A stretch of 64,000 bases of DNA from Mycolicibacterium boenickei (GTDB lineage: Bacteria > Actinomycetota > Actinomycetes > Mycobacteriales > Mycobacteriaceae). Below the pieces are notes generated by a model. It saw only the letters and a program-made list of their open reading frames with translations, was not told the DNA's origin and searched no databases. The stretch is taken from NCBI RefSeq assembly GCF_010731295.1, contig NZ_AP022579.1, positions 682,001-746,000 on the forward strand. The letters are read 5' to 3'. A program made the position numbers and the translations under genes. Within the stretch, counting starts at the first letter, position 1. The number at the start of each line of letters is the position of its first letter. This document shows, in pieces, positions 9,278 through 18,633 of the stretch.

Positions 9278-10006
9278 CTAACCGACCGGGACGAAACCCG
9301 TTCCCGGTCGGTTCTTGGCGGTGATGTCGGCCAGCTGCGTGTTGAACGACATCGTCACGGCCGGCGTGTGCAGCGGCACGAACTTCACCACGCAGGTCGG
9401 CAGTTCCTCGGTGTAGGCGCCGTGGAGCATGCCGACGAGCCTGTTGTTGACGGTGACCGGCGCGCCCGAGTCGCCCGGCTGACCGCAGACCTGGTTGACG
9501 ATGGTGCCGGGGTCCTGGCCGGGGCCCCAGGTGACGCCGCACGAATAGCCGGTGGTGCGGCCCAACTTGCAGGCCACGTCGCCGAACACCGGATCGGGCC
9601 CGAGCCCGTCGATCTGGAAACCGTTGACGTTGTTGGTCGGCGTCACCTTGGCGGGATCGAATTCGATCACCGCGTAATCGAGCAGGTCGTTGCCTGCCAC
9701 CATCTTGCCGAGCACTCCGGCACTGTTGGCACCCTCGGCGGACACCACGGCGCCCGGACCCCCGCAGTGTGCCGAGGTGAAGCCGATCAGGCGGCCGGCA
9801 TTGTCGTGCCCGATGGCGGTGAGAGTGCAGAACGCGTCACCGTTGACCACGATGCCCGAGCCACCGCCCAGCACCACCGGCGGATCGGCGTGTGCCGGGG
9901 CGGGGGCCAGCATCGCCACGACGGCGATGATCGGTGCGCCAATGAGCCACTGCCAGCGGCGTCTGCCCGTCAAGTGTCCTCCAATCGACGCGCCCGACCC
10001 GCGCAA
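9278..10006 (-). CDS. Secreted S1-family serine protease (Rv3668c family)
   Basis: A 242-residue chymotrypsin-fold protease of the alpha-lytic/streptogrisin type. A signal peptide covers about residues 15-42 (WLIGAPIIAVVAMLAPAPAHA). The catalytic His is in GFTSAHCGG, Asp in LLDYAVIEF and Ser in QPGDSGAPVTV. Cysteine pairs near His and before Ser fit family disulfides. It converges on acs with a 7-base gap. No pro-region is evident, unlike many secreted relatives. Confidence 0.9.
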   Translation of the reverse strand: MRGSGASIGGHLTGRRRWQWLIGAPIIAVVAMLAPAPAHADPPVVLGGGSGIVVNGDAFCTLTAIGHDNAGRLIGFTSAHCGGPGAVVSAEGANSAGVLGKMVAGNDLLDYAVIEFDPAKVTPTNNVNGFQIDGLGPDPVFGDVACKLGRTTGYSCGVTWGPGQDPGTIVNQVCGQPGDSGAPVTVNNRLVGMLHGAYTEELPTCVVKFVPLHTPAVTMSFNTQLADITAKNRPGTGFVPVG

Positions 10007-10078
10007 CCCAAGAATGCGGTCAGTCTACTAAGACCCGGATGTCGGCCGGGATCGTTAACGGCTTCGCCGCATGGCAAC

Positions 10079-10594
10079 ATGAACGCCATGAGCACAGGCG
10101 ACCGCAGGGACGGCGTTCCGACGACGGTGACCTCGATTCCGCTCGTCGACCCGCACGCCCCCAAGCCGGACCCCTCGATCGGCGACCTGGTGAAGGACGC
10201 CACCGCGCAGGTCTCCACCCTGCTGCGCGCCGAGGTGGAACTGGCCAAGGCCGAGATCACCCGGGACGTGAAGAAGGGCCTGACCGGCAGCGTGTTCTTC
10301 ATCGCCGCGCTGGTGGTCCTGTTCTACTCGACCTTCTTTTTCTTCTTCTTCCTGGCCGAACTGCTCGACACCTGGCTCTGGCGCTGGGTGGCGTTCCTCA
10401 TCGTGTTCGGCCTGATGGTGCTGACCACCGGGGCGCTGGCGGTGTTCGGCTTCCTGAAGGTGCGACGCATCAAGGGTCCGCAGCAGACCATCGAATCGGT
10501 CAAGGAGACCCGCGAGGCGCTGACGCCGGGCCACCACGAGTCCGCGGTGCCTGCGGTCCAGGCCAAGCCGGCCACCGACCCGTCAGGCTGGTAA
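10079..10594 (+). CDS. Phage holin-like DUF1469 membrane protein (Rv3669 family)
   Basis: A 171-residue protein. A cytoplasmic N-terminal helix (LRAEVELAKAEITRDVKKG) precedes two membrane helices, VFFIAALVVLFYSTFFFFFF and WVAFLIVFGLMVLTTGALAV, with a polar tail. This matches the Phage_holin_3_6/DUF1469 family, where true holin activity is not established. Two in-frame ATGs (10079 and 10088) are possible. The stop TAA overlaps the ATG of the next gene, so the two are probably cotranslated. Confidence 0.9.
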   Translation: MNAMSTGDRRDGVPTTVTSIPLVDPHAPKPDPSIGDLVKDATAQVSTLLRAEVELAKAEITRDVKKGLTGSVFFIAALVVLFYSTFFFFFFLAELLDTWLWRWVAFLIVFGLMVLTTGALAVFGFLKVRRIKGPQQTIESVKETREALTPGHHESAVPAVQAKPATDPSGW

Positions 10595-11532
10595 TGCCCC
10601 CACCCGACCCGTCGATCACCAGGATCGAGGGGCCATGGCGGCATCTGCAGGTGCATGCCAACGGCATTCGCTTCCATGTCGTGGAGGGCGAATGCGAGAG
10701 CTCGCAGCCGGACCGCCCACTCGTCATCCTTCTGCACGGGTTCGGCTCGTTCTGGTGGTCGTGGCGTCATCAACTCACCGGACTGACCGGCGCGCGAGTC
10801 GTGGCAGTCGACCTGCGCGGCTACGGAGACAGCGACAAACCACCGCGCGGCTACGACGGCTGGACCCTGGCCGGGGACACCGCCGGGCTGGTGCGGGCGC
10901 TGGGGCACAAGACTGCGACGCTGGTCGGCCACGCCGACGGCGGCCTGGTGTGCTGGGCGACGGCGGTGCTGCACCCGCGTGTGGTCAACGCGATCGCCCT
11001 CGTCAGCTCACCGCACCCGGTGGCGCTGCGGACTTCCACCTTGACCCGCCGTGACCAGGGCCGGGCGCTGTTGCCGTCGATGCTGCGCTACCAGTTGCCC
11101 GCGTGGCCCGAGCACACGCTGACGCGCCACGACGGCGCCGAGTTGGAACGCCTGGTCCGCAGCCGAGCCGGGGCCAAATGGCAAACCAGTCAAGACTTCT
11201 CCGACACCATGGGCCATCTACGTAAGGCCATCCAGATTCCGGGGGCCGCGCACTGCGCACTGGAATACCAGCGGTGGGCGGTGCGCAGCCAGCTGCGCAG
11301 TGAGGGGCTGCGGTTCATGCGGTCGATGAAACGTCCGATCAGCGTGCCGGTGTTGCACATGCGCGGCGACGCGGACCCCTATGTTCTCACCGATCCGGTT
11401 CACCGGACCCAACGCTATGCGCCGCACGGCCGCTACGTATCGATCACCGGCGCAGGGCATTTCGGCCACGAAGAGCAGCCCGAGGCGGTCAACGAGCAGC
11501 TGGGCCGGTTCCTGGCCCAGCTGCACGCCTGA
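10594..11532 (+). CDS. ephE: Epoxide hydrolase, alpha/beta-hydrolase fold
   Basis: A 312-residue alpha/beta hydrolase. The oxyanion-hole motif is LLHGFGSFWWSW. The nucleophile elbow VGHADGG carries Asp rather than Ser, as in epoxide hydrolases and haloalkane dehalogenases, and the catalytic His is in GAGHFGHEEQPE. Conversion of epoxides to diols is therefore likely; substrates are unknown. It corresponds to ephE (Rv3670) by position, beside marP. The ATG overlaps the upstream stop. Confidence 0.85.
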   Translation: MPPPDPSITRIEGPWRHLQVHANGIRFHVVEGECESSQPDRPLVILLHGFGSFWWSWRHQLTGLTGARVVAVDLRGYGDSDKPPRGYDGWTLAGDTAGLVRALGHKTATLVGHADGGLVCWATAVLHPRVVNAIALVSSPHPVALRTSTLTRRDQGRALLPSMLRYQLPAWPEHTLTRHDGAELERLVRSRAGAKWQTSQDFSDTMGHLRKAIQIPGAAHCALEYQRWAVRSQLRSEGLRFMRSMKRPISVPVLHMRGDADPYVLTDPVHRTQRYAPHGRYVSITGAGHFGHEEQPEAVNEQLGRFLAQLHA

Positions 11533-11535
11533 CGA

Positions 11536-12726
11536 TCAGGAGTTGATGCAGGTTCCGGTCGCCACCCGCTGGGTGTTGCCGACCCTGGCCAGCTGCCGCT
11601 CGACTTCCTTGGCGGTCAGCACGAATCCAGTGTCGGCGTCGTCGACTGCCGCACCGAACACCACGCCGAGCACCTTGCCGGCCCGGTTGATCATCGGCCC
11701 GCCCGAATTGCCTTGCCGCACCGTGCCCCTGACCGTGTAGACCTCGCGGGTGACGGTGGTGGTCCGGTAGATGTCGGGTCCGTTGAGTTCGATGATCTCG
11801 CGGACGCGCGCCGGGGTGGCCAGGAAGTCACCGCCACCCGGGTAGCCCATCACCACGGCGTCGGTCCCCTTCGGCGCCGGCTGTTCGGCGAACTGCAGCG
11901 GGGTGATCGGCAGGTTCGGCACGTCGAGGATCGAGATGTCGGCGTTGGGGTCGTAGGAGACCACGCCCGCGTCGTAGGTCTTGCCGTCGGCTTCGATGGT
12001 GACACTGTCGGCGCCGGCCACCACGTGGGCATTGGACATCACGCGGTTGGGCGCCACCACGAATCCGCTGCCTTCCAACACCTTCTGGCAGCTCGGCGCG
12101 ATGCCGCGGATCTTGACCACGCTGGGCCGGCTGGTCGTGACGATGGGATCGGTGGCCAGCGATGCGTCGGGGGCGTCGACGTTGACGATCGGGGTGCGCC
12201 CGAACGGTTCGAGCACATCGGGCAACCCGGAGGTGTCCAGCAGGGCCGACAACCGGTTGGGCACCGAGCGCATCCAGTCGGGCGCCACCTTGTCGACCTC
12301 GGACAGCACCCGCGAATTCTTCACTGCGGCAGCCAGATTCGGCTGGTCCGAGGAGGTCAGCAGGCTGCCCAGCAGCCAGGACGCGACCAGGACCGCGACG
12401 AGCATGAGGCTGACCCCGACCACCGAATCGAAGGCCCGGAACAGGCGGTTGCGGATGGTGCCGCGCACAGCGCGCCCCAGCACCACACCGGCGATCTCAC
12501 CGATCACCACCAGCGCGAGGATCAGGAACAGCGTCGCGAACAGTTTGGTGCGGTCGCCGCTGACGTGCGGGATCACGTGCGGCGCCAGCAGCACGCCTGC
12601 CACGGCGCCGAGCACCACACCGATGAACGACAGCAGGGAGCCGAGCGCGCCGGAGCGCCAGCCTGAGATGGCTGCGACGAAGCCGATGCCGAGGATTGCG
12701 AAATCGAGCCAGACCGAGGGTGTCAT
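11536..12726 (-). CDS. marP: Membrane-anchored acid-resistance serine protease MarP
   Basis: A 396-residue protein with four N-terminal membrane helices of the colicin-V-production (CvpA) type, residues 1-130, and a periplasmic chymotrypsin-like protease domain. The catalytic triad is visible: His in MSNAHVVAGAD, Asp in NADISILDV and Ser in RQGNSGGPMINR. A Cys in the protease domain (APSCQKVLEG) and one at the C-terminus (TGTCINS) fit the regulatory disulfide known from the M. tuberculosis enzyme. MarP is needed there for pH homeostasis in acid. Last gene of the nth-to-marP operon. Confidence 0.95.
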   Translation of the reverse strand: MTPSVWLDFAILGIGFVAAISGWRSGALGSLLSFIGVVLGAVAGVLLAPHVIPHVSGDRTKLFATLFLILALVVIGEIAGVVLGRAVRGTIRNRLFRAFDSVVGVSLMLVAVLVASWLLGSLLTSSDQPNLAAAVKNSRVLSEVDKVAPDWMRSVPNRLSALLDTSGLPDVLEPFGRTPIVNVDAPDASLATDPIVTTSRPSVVKIRGIAPSCQKVLEGSGFVVAPNRVMSNAHVVAGADSVTIEADGKTYDAGVVSYDPNADISILDVPNLPITPLQFAEQPAPKGTDAVVMGYPGGGDFLATPARVREIIELNGPDIYRTTTVTREVYTVRGTVRQGNSGGPMINRAGKVLGVVFGAAVDDADTGFVLTAKEVERQLARVGNTQRVATGTCINS

Positions 12727-12737
12727 CTATATCCACT

Positions 12738-13514
12738 TCAACATGGGGCTTCACCGTAACCGTTGTCATGCCCGACGAGGGCCATTGCGTCATCGAGTCC
12801 GCGGACGTCCTCGGTGTTCCAGGGCTTGGCCCAGCCCGCGACGTCGAGGATCGCCGAGATGACCTGGCCGGTGAAACCCCACACCAGCATCTCGTTGAGG
12901 AGGAAGGCCGGGCCGGCGAAGCGGCTGGTGTTGGCCTCCCGGTACACCATGAGCCGGTTCTCCGGGTTGATGAAGGCCCGCACCGGAACCCGCGCCACGA
13001 CGGCGGTCTCGGATTCGTTGACGACGGCCACCGGGCCCGGGTCGGGTGAGTACGCCAGCACCGGTACGACGTGGAATCCCGATGGCGGGATGAACATCTT
13101 CTCCAAGGTGGCGAGCGGGTACAGCCGGCTGGTGTCGATGCCGGTCTCCTCCCACGCCTCGCGGAAGGCCGTGCCGACTGGGCCGTCATCGCCGGGATCG
13201 GTGGCGCCACCGGGGAACGCGGCCTGTCCGGCGTGGTGGCGCAGGGTCGAGGCGCGGACCGTCACCAACAGGTCGGCGTCCTCGGGAAGCAGCGGGGGCG
13301 CCCCCTCGGCCGGGCCGGAGAACAGGACCAGCACCGCGGCGTCGCGAAGGGCGCCGGCCTGGGCGGCTTGGTTGTTGGCTTCGACGATTCCGGCCAGCAC
13401 GTCGGAGGGCACCCGCCTGCGATAGGCGTCCGGCACCCGGTCGAGGTTGTCCACCAGTGGCTTGAGCCAGGCCGGGGCGGCATCCGGGAACAGCCCGTCG
13501 CGCGTCGATCTCAC
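12738..13514 (-). CDS. NUDIX hydrolase, CoA pyrophosphatase type (Rv3672c family)
   Basis: A 258-residue NUDIX protein. The nudix helix contains GTAFREAWEETGID with the metal-binding Glu residues; upstream FPGGATDPGDDG gives the Gly part, with Asp where Glu is usual. The preceding LLVTVRASTLRHHAGQAAF fits the CoA pyrophosphatase signature, suggesting hydrolysis of CoA or acyl-CoA to phosphopantetheine products. It follows the thioredoxin-like gene by 11 bases and precedes marP by 11, so the four genes form one operon. Confidence 0.9.
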   Translation of the reverse strand: MRSTRDGLFPDAAPAWLKPLVDNLDRVPDAYRRRVPSDVLAGIVEANNQAAQAGALRDAAVLVLFSGPAEGAPPLLPEDADLLVTVRASTLRHHAGQAAFPGGATDPGDDGPVGTAFREAWEETGIDTSRLYPLATLEKMFIPPSGFHVVPVLAYSPDPGPVAVVNESETAVVARVPVRAFINPENRLMVYREANTSRFAGPAFLLNEMLVWGFTGQVISAILDVAGWAKPWNTEDVRGLDDAMALVGHDNGYGEAPC

Positions 13515-13525
13515 CCCGGGTGCTC

Positions 13526-14176
13526 CTATCGGCTAGAGCGGATCTTCTCGTCGACCGCCGCCGCGATCTCGTCGGCGCTGACGAACGAGCGGGGCAGGGT
13601 CCCGGCCACGCTACCGTCCGCGCGCAGTACCACCGTCGCAGGCATGACGTTGGGCACCTTGAGAGCCGCCGCGATCAGCCGCCGGCCGTCCTGCAGGGTC
13701 GGTAGCCGCACTCCGAGTTCGGCCAGGCGCACCAACGCCGCCGTCTCGTTCTCGTCCTGGTGCACGGTCACCACCAGCACGTCGTGCCCGACCCGGCGTT
13801 GGTATTCGGCCATCGCGGGCAACTCGTCGGCACACGGCCCACACCAATAGGCCCACAGGTTGAGCACCACGGTGCGGCCCGCGAGCGCCGATGCCACGTC
13901 TACCGGCTGCCCGTCCCCCGCACATTCCAGGGTGATGCCGCGCAAGGCTTCAGGCCCCTGCCCCTGGCCTGGCCCGGGGCAGGGCGGCAGGTCCGCGCGG
14001 GCGCGGGGACCGGCCAGGGCTTCGGGCGTATCGGCGTCGCGGTGGTCGCGGGACGTGGACTGCCCCGCTGCCCCGGGCTGCGGTGCCGGCTCGTCGCGCA
14101 GTTCCATCCAGAACGCGGTACCCAGCGCCACCAGGATCACCAGGACCACCACGGTCCAGCGGGCCGATCTGGTCAT
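13526..14176 (-). CDS. Membrane-anchored TlpA-like thioredoxin (Rv3673c family)
   Basis: A 216-residue protein with an N-terminal membrane anchor (VVVLVILVALGTAFWM, residues 9-24) and an extracytoplasmic thioredoxin-fold domain. The redox motif is WAYWCGPCADE near residue 122, and the cis-Pro region is in VMPATVVLRADG. A second Cys pair (PPCPGP, LECAGDG) lies before the active site. It probably reduces or exchanges disulfides outside the membrane; the neighbouring MarP, which has a regulatory disulfide, is a plausible partner (inference). ATG at 14176 lies 7 bases after the nth stop. Confidence 0.88.
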   Translation of the reverse strand: MTRSARWTVVVLVILVALGTAFWMELRDEPAPQPGAAGQSTSRDHRDADTPEALAGPRARADLPPCPGPGQGQGPEALRGITLECAGDGQPVDVASALAGRTVVLNLWAYWCGPCADELPAMAEYQRRVGHDVLVVTVHQDENETAALVRLAELGVRLPTLQDGRRLIAAALKVPNVMPATVVLRADGSVAGTLPRSFVSADEIAAAVDEKIRSSR

Positions 14177-14183
14177 CGCGTGG

Positions 14184-14957
14184 TCACAGCCCTGCCAGCG
14201 CCAGCAGATGGTCGGTCTCGGGGCCTTTGACCAGGGCCGCGGCGGTCTCCGGGTCCGTGGGGCCGAGCCCGAACGACGGGCAGTCCTTGGCCAGCACACA
14301 CACCCCGCACGCGGGCTTGCGCGCGTGGCAGACCCGGCGGCCGTGGAAGATCACCCGGTGGCTCAGCAGGGTCCATTCCTTGCGTTCGATGAGCTCACCG
14401 ATGGCGAACTCAACCTTGACCGGGTCTTCCTCGGCCGTCCAGCGCCAGCGCCGCACCAGCCGTCCGAAGTGGGTGTCGACGGTGATCCCTGGGATGTCGA
14501 AGGCATTGCCGAGGATGACGTTGGCCGTCTTGCGCCCAACCCCGGGCAGGGTCACCAGGTCGTCGAGGTTGTCGGGCACCTCGCCGTCGAACCGGGCCAC
14601 CAACTCCTGACCCAGCCGGATCAGCGAGTTGGTCTTGTTCCGGTAGAACCCGGTCGGCCGGATGAGCTCCTCCATCTCGGTGCGGTCGGCCTGCGCATAG
14701 TCCAGTGCCGTGCGGTATTTGAGGAACAGGGCGGGCGTCGTCAGGTTCACGCGCTTGTCCGTGCTCTGCGCCGACAGAATTGTCGCCACCGTCAGCTCCA
14801 GCGGGTTGGTGAAGTCCAGCTCGCAGTAGACATGTGGAAAGGCCCGGGCCAGTTCACGATTCATCCGTCGAGCCCGACGAACCAGGCCCAGGCGGGTTTC
14901 GGTGTCCCACTTCTTGGACCGGCGCGTTTTCCCAGTCGGGGCGGCAGGCTCAGTCAC
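14184..14957 (-). CDS. nth: Endonuclease III, base-excision DNA glycosylase
   Basis: A 257-residue bifunctional glycosylase/AP lyase removing oxidised pyrimidines. The helix-hairpin-helix is [16 protein letters not shown], with the catalytic Lys in [12 protein letters not shown] and Asp in [13 protein letters not shown]. The C-terminal [4Fe-4S] loop is present as C-X6-C-X2-C-X5-C ([11 protein letters not shown], then LAKDC). I chose the GTG at 14957 because it gives a length near the known mycobacterial protein; a start further upstream at 15023 looks like extension. Confidence 0.95.
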   Translation of the reverse strand: MTEPAAPTGKTRRSKKWDTETRLGLVRRARRMNRELARAFPHVYCELDFTNPLELTVATILSAQSTDKRVNLTTPALFLKYRTALDYAQADRTEMEELIRPTGFYRNKTNSLIRLGQELVARFDGEVPDNLDDLVTLPGVGRKTANVILGNAFDIPGITVDTHFGRLVRRWRWTAEEDPVKVEFAIGELIERKEWTLLSHRVIFHGRRVCHARKPACGVCVLAKDCPSFGLGPTDPETAAALVKGPETDHLLALAGL

Positions 14958-15053
14958 GACAATCAGCGTACTGACCTCGACGGACAATCTCCTGCGCGGA
15001 CCGGTGATGATTCGTGACCCCACTGAGACCTACGCCGTGTTAACTACTGCCTT

Positions 15054-15281
15054 GTGTCGTGGTTGCTGGTAGCACTCATCCCGGGGTTGCTGATGCTGGC
15101 GGCGTTCGGGCTCGAGAGACTCGAATCCGGTTTGGCCCGAGAACCGGCCCCGGCGGCCGTCATGCCGCCGCCCAAGCCGGTCACCATGGACCTCGACAGC
15201 GAGCGTTTGCCGACGCGGTACTACGAGCCGCAGGCCATGAATCCCGGGTTTCCTGCGTCTCGACCTGTCAATCGTGTGTAG
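15054..15281 (+). CDS. Small membrane protein (Rv3675 family)
   Basis: A 75-residue protein with one N-terminal membrane helix (SWLLVALIPGLLMLAAFGLE) and a Pro-rich outside or cytoplasmic tail containing ERLPTRYYEP. It starts at a GTG, divergent from nth and 87 bases before crp. The family is conserved at this position in mycobacteria; function unknown. Confidence 0.8.
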   Translation: MSWLLVALIPGLLMLAAFGLERLESGLAREPAPAAVMPPPKPVTMDLDSERLPTRYYEPQAMNPGFPASRPVNRV

Positions 15282-15368
15282 CGTGGGCTAGTCGCGAAAC
15301 CGCGTACCTCTAGACTGAGCAGGAAGTATCAGTAAGAGGACAACACACCCAATAGCTTAAGGGGCAAC

Positions 15369-16043
15369 GTGGACGAGATCCTGGCCAGGGCCGGAATCTT
15401 CCAGGGCGTCGAACCGACCGCCGTATCGGCGCTGACGAAGCAGTTGCAGCCCGTCGACTTCCCGCGCGGGCACACGGTCTTCGCCGAGGGCGAGCCCGGC
15501 GACCGCCTGTACATCATCATTTCCGGCAAGGTGAAGATCGGCCGCCGGTCGCCTGACGGCCGCGAGAACCTGCTGACCATCATGGGCCCGTCGGACATGT
15601 TCGGTGAGCTGTCGATCTTCGACCCGGGGCCCCGCACCTCGAGCGCCACCACCATCACCGAGGTGCGCGCGGTGTCGATGGACCGTGACGCGCTGCGCGC
15701 GTGGATCGCCGACCGTCCCGAGATCGCGGAGCAGCTGCTGCGCGTGCTCGCCCGTCGTCTGCGTCGCACCAACAACAACCTGGCCGACCTGATCTTCACC
15801 GACGTTCCGGGCCGGGTGGCCAAGCAGCTGCTGCAGCTGGCCCAGCGGTTCGGCACCCAGGAGGGCGGGGCGCTGCGCGTCACGCACGACCTGACGCAGG
15901 AGGAGATCGCCCAGCTCGTCGGCGCGTCGCGCGAGACCGTCAACAAGGCACTGGCCGATTTCGCCCATCGCGGCTGGATCCGGCTGGAGGGCAAGAGCGT
16001 GCTGATCAGCGACAGCGAGCGGCTGGCCCGCCGAGCGCGCTAG
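15369..16043 (+). CDS. crp: cAMP receptor protein Crp
   Basis: A 224-residue Crp/Fnr regulator. Residues 1-120 form the cyclic-nucleotide-binding barrel, with the phosphate-binding cassette in [18 protein letters not shown]; a long dimer helix follows ([17 protein letters not shown]). The helix-turn-helix near residue 185 is [20 protein letters not shown]. The homologue Rv3676 binds cAMP and controls many genes, including whiB1 and rpfA. It starts with GTG after GGGGCAAC. Confidence 0.97.
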   Translation: MDEILARAGIFQGVEPTAVSALTKQLQPVDFPRGHTVFAEGEPGDRLYIIISGKVKIGRRSPDGRENLLTIMGPSDMFGELSIFDPGPRTSSATTITEVRAVSMDRDALRAWIADRPEIAEQLLRVLARRLRRTNNNLADLIFTDVPGRVAKQLLQLAQRFGTQEGGALRVTHDLTQEEIAQLVGASRETVNKALADFAHRGWIRLEGKSVLISDSERLARRAR

Positions 16044-16063
16044 GTCCTCTGCCCAGCAGACGC

Positions 16064-16097
16064 AAAGTGCCCCTTTTCCGACGAAAAGGGGCACTTT
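16064..16097. terminator. Bidirectional terminator between crp and the MBL-fold gene
   Basis: A perfect 15-bp inverted repeat (16064-16078 with 16083-16097) around the tetraloop CGAC. The stem base is AAAGTG, so T-rich tracts follow the stem on both strands. It lies between two convergent genes and probably serves both. Confidence 0.85.
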
Positions 16098-16112
16098 CAT
16101 GTCTTCTCGCGG

Positions 16113-16883
16113 CTAGCCCCGCAGATAGTCCAGCTGGGCCTGCACGCTCTTCTCGGCGGCATCCCACAGCTTCTGGTCGACGTCGGTGTAGACGTGCTCG
16201 ACGACCTGTCGAGCCCCGGCGTCGTCCCCGAGTTCGACCAGCGCTGCCCGCACCTGGGCCAGCCGCTCCTCGCGGTGGGCCAGGTACATCGCGGTCACTG
16301 CCTCAAGATCGGGAAGGTCCGGTCCGTGGCCGGGAAGCACCGTGCGGGCGCCGAGACCCTGTAGCCGGTGCAGCGATTCCAGATAGTCACGCAGGCTGCC
16401 GTCCTCGGTGTCGATGACGGTGGTGCCGCGGCCCAGCACGGTGTCCGCGGTCAACACCGCGTCGTCGAGAACGAACGACAGTGAATCGACGGTGTGCCCC
16501 GGGGTGGCCATCACCTTGATCTTCAGGCCGGCAGCGTCGATCACCTCGCCGTCGGTCAACGGGCCGCCGAGGCCGCGCAGGAATCCGCTGCCGACCGAAC
16601 GGACGGTGGCCCCGGTCAGGTCGACGAGCTTGTCGATCCCGCCGGTGTGGTCCTCGTGCTTGTGACTGATCAACACCAGCGCGACGGTGCCCAGTTCGGC
16701 GATGCGGGCGATGTGCGCCTCATCGTCGGGGCCGGGGTCCACGATGACGATCTCGTCGCTGCCAGGCCCCCGCAGCACCCAGGTGTTGGTGCCCTCCAGC
16801 GTCATCAGGCCGGGGTTGTCGCAGAGGAGCACCGAGGCCGATTGGGTGACCGGCCGCAGCAGCCCGTAGGCCGGGTGTTGCAT
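16113..16883 (-). CDS. MBL-fold metallohydrolase, LACTB2-like (Rv3677c family)
   Basis: A 256-residue metallo-beta-lactamase-fold protein. The metal site ISHKHEDHTGGID (HxHxDH) lies near residue 70, a further His in ATPGHTVDSL and an Asp in VLTADTVLGRG. The C-terminal part has the winged-helix-like tail of LACTB2-type hydrolases. Metal-dependent hydrolysis is likely, substrate unknown. The ATG at 16883 is chosen; the extension upstream overlaps the RidA gene. Confidence 0.88.
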   Translation of the reverse strand: MQHPAYGLLRPVTQSASVLLCDNPGLMTLEGTNTWVLRGPGSDEIVIVDPGPDDEAHIARIAELGTVALVLISHKHEDHTGGIDKLVDLTGATVRSVGSGFLRGLGGPLTDGEVIDAAGLKIKVMATPGHTVDSLSFVLDDAVLTADTVLGRGTTVIDTEDGSLRDYLESLHRLQGLGARTVLPGHGPDLPDLEAVTAMYLAHREERLAQVRAALVELGDDAGARQVVEHVYTDVDQKLWDAAEKSVQAQLDYLRG

Positions 16884-16917
16884 GACGACGCGATTGCCTC
16901 TCCTGATGCTCGATCGC

Positions 16918-17373
16918 TTACGCGATCTCAGCGATGATCTCGACTTCGACCGGCGCGTTGCGCGGCAGTTCCGACACGCCGACGGCGGAACGCGCATGAG
17001 CACCCGCCTCGCCGAAGACCTCTCCGAACAGCTCCGAGGCGCCGTTGACGACGCCGGGCTGCCCGTTGAATCCGGGCGCGGAGGCCACGAATCCGACCAC
17101 CTTGACGACTCTGACGACGGAGTCGATGCCGACCAACGCGTGCACCGCGGCCAGCGCGTTGAGGCCGCAGACCCGGGCGAGCTCGTTGGCCTGCTCGGGG
17201 CTGATCTCGGCGCCGACCTTGCCGGTGGCCAGCAGCTCGCCGTCCTGGATCGGGAGCTGACCAGAGGTGTAGACCAGATTGCCGGTCCGGACCGCGGGCA
17301 CGTACGCGGCCAGCGGCGCGACCACGCCGGGCAGCTCGATGCCGAGTTCAGCCAGGCGCGCGGTGGCGGTCAC
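16918..17373 (-). CDS. RidA/YjgF family protein (Rv3678c family)
   Basis: A 151-residue member of the Rid family, trimeric enamine/imine deaminases that remove reactive intermediates made by PLP enzymes. LVYTSGQLPIQDG is the family entry motif, and the C-terminus has RSAVGVSELPRNAPVEVEII, where the Arg binds the imino-acid carboxylate. The GTG at 17373 overlaps the stop of the upstream DUF4177 gene (GTGA). Confidence 0.9.
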   Translation of the reverse strand: MTATARLAELGIELPGVVAPLAAYVPAVRTGNLVYTSGQLPIQDGELLATGKVGAEISPEQANELARVCGLNALAAVHALVGIDSVVRVVKVVGFVASAPGFNGQPGVVNGASELFGEVFGEAGAHARSAVGVSELPRNAPVEVEIIAEIA

Positions 17374-17540
17374 TTCGGCCGCTTCAGGTAGGCGACGTGC
17401 TGCTCGCCGGTCGGCCCGGGAAGCACGGAAACCAGCTCCCAGCCGTCCGCTCCCCACTGGTCGAGAATCTGTTTCGTCGCGTGGGTCAGCAACGGCACCG
17501 TGGCGTACTCCCATTTGATCGCTTCGCTCACGCCGCTCAC
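17370..17540 (-). CDS. DUF4177 small protein
   Basis: A 56-residue protein. Its core IKWEYATVPLLTHATKQIL followed by DQWGADGWELVSVLPG is typical of DUF4177, a one-domain family of unknown function. The first GTG is at 17540, with a second at 17531. It ends with AAGTGA, overlapping the start of the RidA gene, so the two are translationally coupled. Confidence 0.8.
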   Translation of the reverse strand: MSGVSEAIKWEYATVPLLTHATKQILDQWGADGWELVSVLPGPTGEQHVAYLKRPK

Positions 17541-17604
17541 CTAGTTCCTTCGCTCATGGCCCGAGCTTATCGGTCGGACATCCAGGCTTGGTTAGCATGC
17601 ACTG

Positions 17605-18633
17605 GTGGCAACCACTGAGAGCGGCGCCAAACATGTCGGCTGGCCGTCGCGGCTGACCAAGGCCCGACTGCACTTCGTTTCGGGTAAAGGCGGTACCGGC
17701 AAGTCCACTGTCGCTGCGGCGCTGGCCCTGGCCCTGGCCGCCGGGGGCCGCAAGGTGCTGCTGGTCGAGGTCGAGGAGCGCCAGGGCATCGCGCAGCTGT
17801 TCGACGTGCCGCCGCTGCCGTACGAGGAAGTCAAGGTCGCCACTGCCGATGGCGGCGGTCAGGTCAACGCGCTCGCCATCGACATCGAGGCCGCGTTCCT
17901 GGAATACCTCGACATGTTCTACAACCTGGGCCTGGCGGGCCGGGCGATGCGCCGCATCGGGGCCATCGAGTTCGCCACCACCATCGCACCCGGTCTGCGC
18001 GACGTGCTGCTCACCGGAAAGATCAAAGAGATCGTGACCCGTGAGAAGAAGGACGCCAAGGGCAAGCGCGGCGTCTACGACGCCGTGGTGGTGGATTCGC
18101 CTCCCACGGGCCGTATTCCGCGGTTCCTCGACGTCACCAAGGCGGTCTCCGACCTGGCCAAGGGCGGGCCGGTGCACTCGCAGGCCGACGGCGTGGTCAA
18201 GCTGCTGCACTCCGAGCAGACCGCCATCCACCTGGTGACGCTGCTGGAGGCGCTGCCGATCCAGGAGACACTGGAGGCGATCGAGGAGCTCACCGAGATG
18301 GGGCTGCCGATCGGGAGCGTCATCGTCAACCGCAACATCCCGGCGTACCTGCCCGCCGAGGATCTGGCCAAGGCCGCCGAGGGCGACATCGATGCCGACG
18401 CGGTCCGCGCCGGCCTGGACAAGGCCGGAATCACGTTGACCGACAACGATTTCGCCGGACTGCTCACCGAGTCGATCCAGCACGCCACCCGGATCGCGGC
18501 CCGCGCCGAGAGTGCAGAGCTGCTCGACGCCATCGACGTACCCCGCCTCGAGCTGCCGTCGCTGGCCGATGGAGTCGATCTGGGCAGCCTGTATGAACTC
18601 GCCGAAGCACTTGAACAGCAGGGGGTCCGATAG
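17605..18633 (+). CDS. ArsA/Get3-family ATPase (Rv3679 family)
   Basis: A 342-residue P-loop ATPase. The deviant Walker [19 protein letters not shown] near residue 30, keeps the signature Lys that reaches across the dimer in this superfamily, and [17 protein letters not shown] is the switch/Walker B region. In M. tuberculosis Rv3679 and Rv3680 form a complex linked to glycerol-dependent oxidative stress. It starts with GTG at 17605 and overlaps its partner by one base. Confidence 0.9.
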   Translation: MATTESGAKHVGWPSRLTKARLHFVSGKGGTGKSTVAAALALALAAGGRKVLLVEVEERQGIAQLFDVPPLPYEEVKVATADGGGQVNALAIDIEAAFLEYLDMFYNLGLAGRAMRRIGAIEFATTIAPGLRDVLLTGKIKEIVTREKKDAKGKRGVYDAVVVDSPPTGRIPRFLDVTKAVSDLAKGGPVHSQADGVVKLLHSEQTAIHLVTLLEALPIQETLEAIEELTEMGLPIGSVIVNRNIPAYLPAEDLAKAAEGDIDADAVRAGLDKAGITLTDNDFAGLLTESIQHATRIAARAESAELLDAIDVPRLELPSLADGVDLGSLYELAEALEQQGVR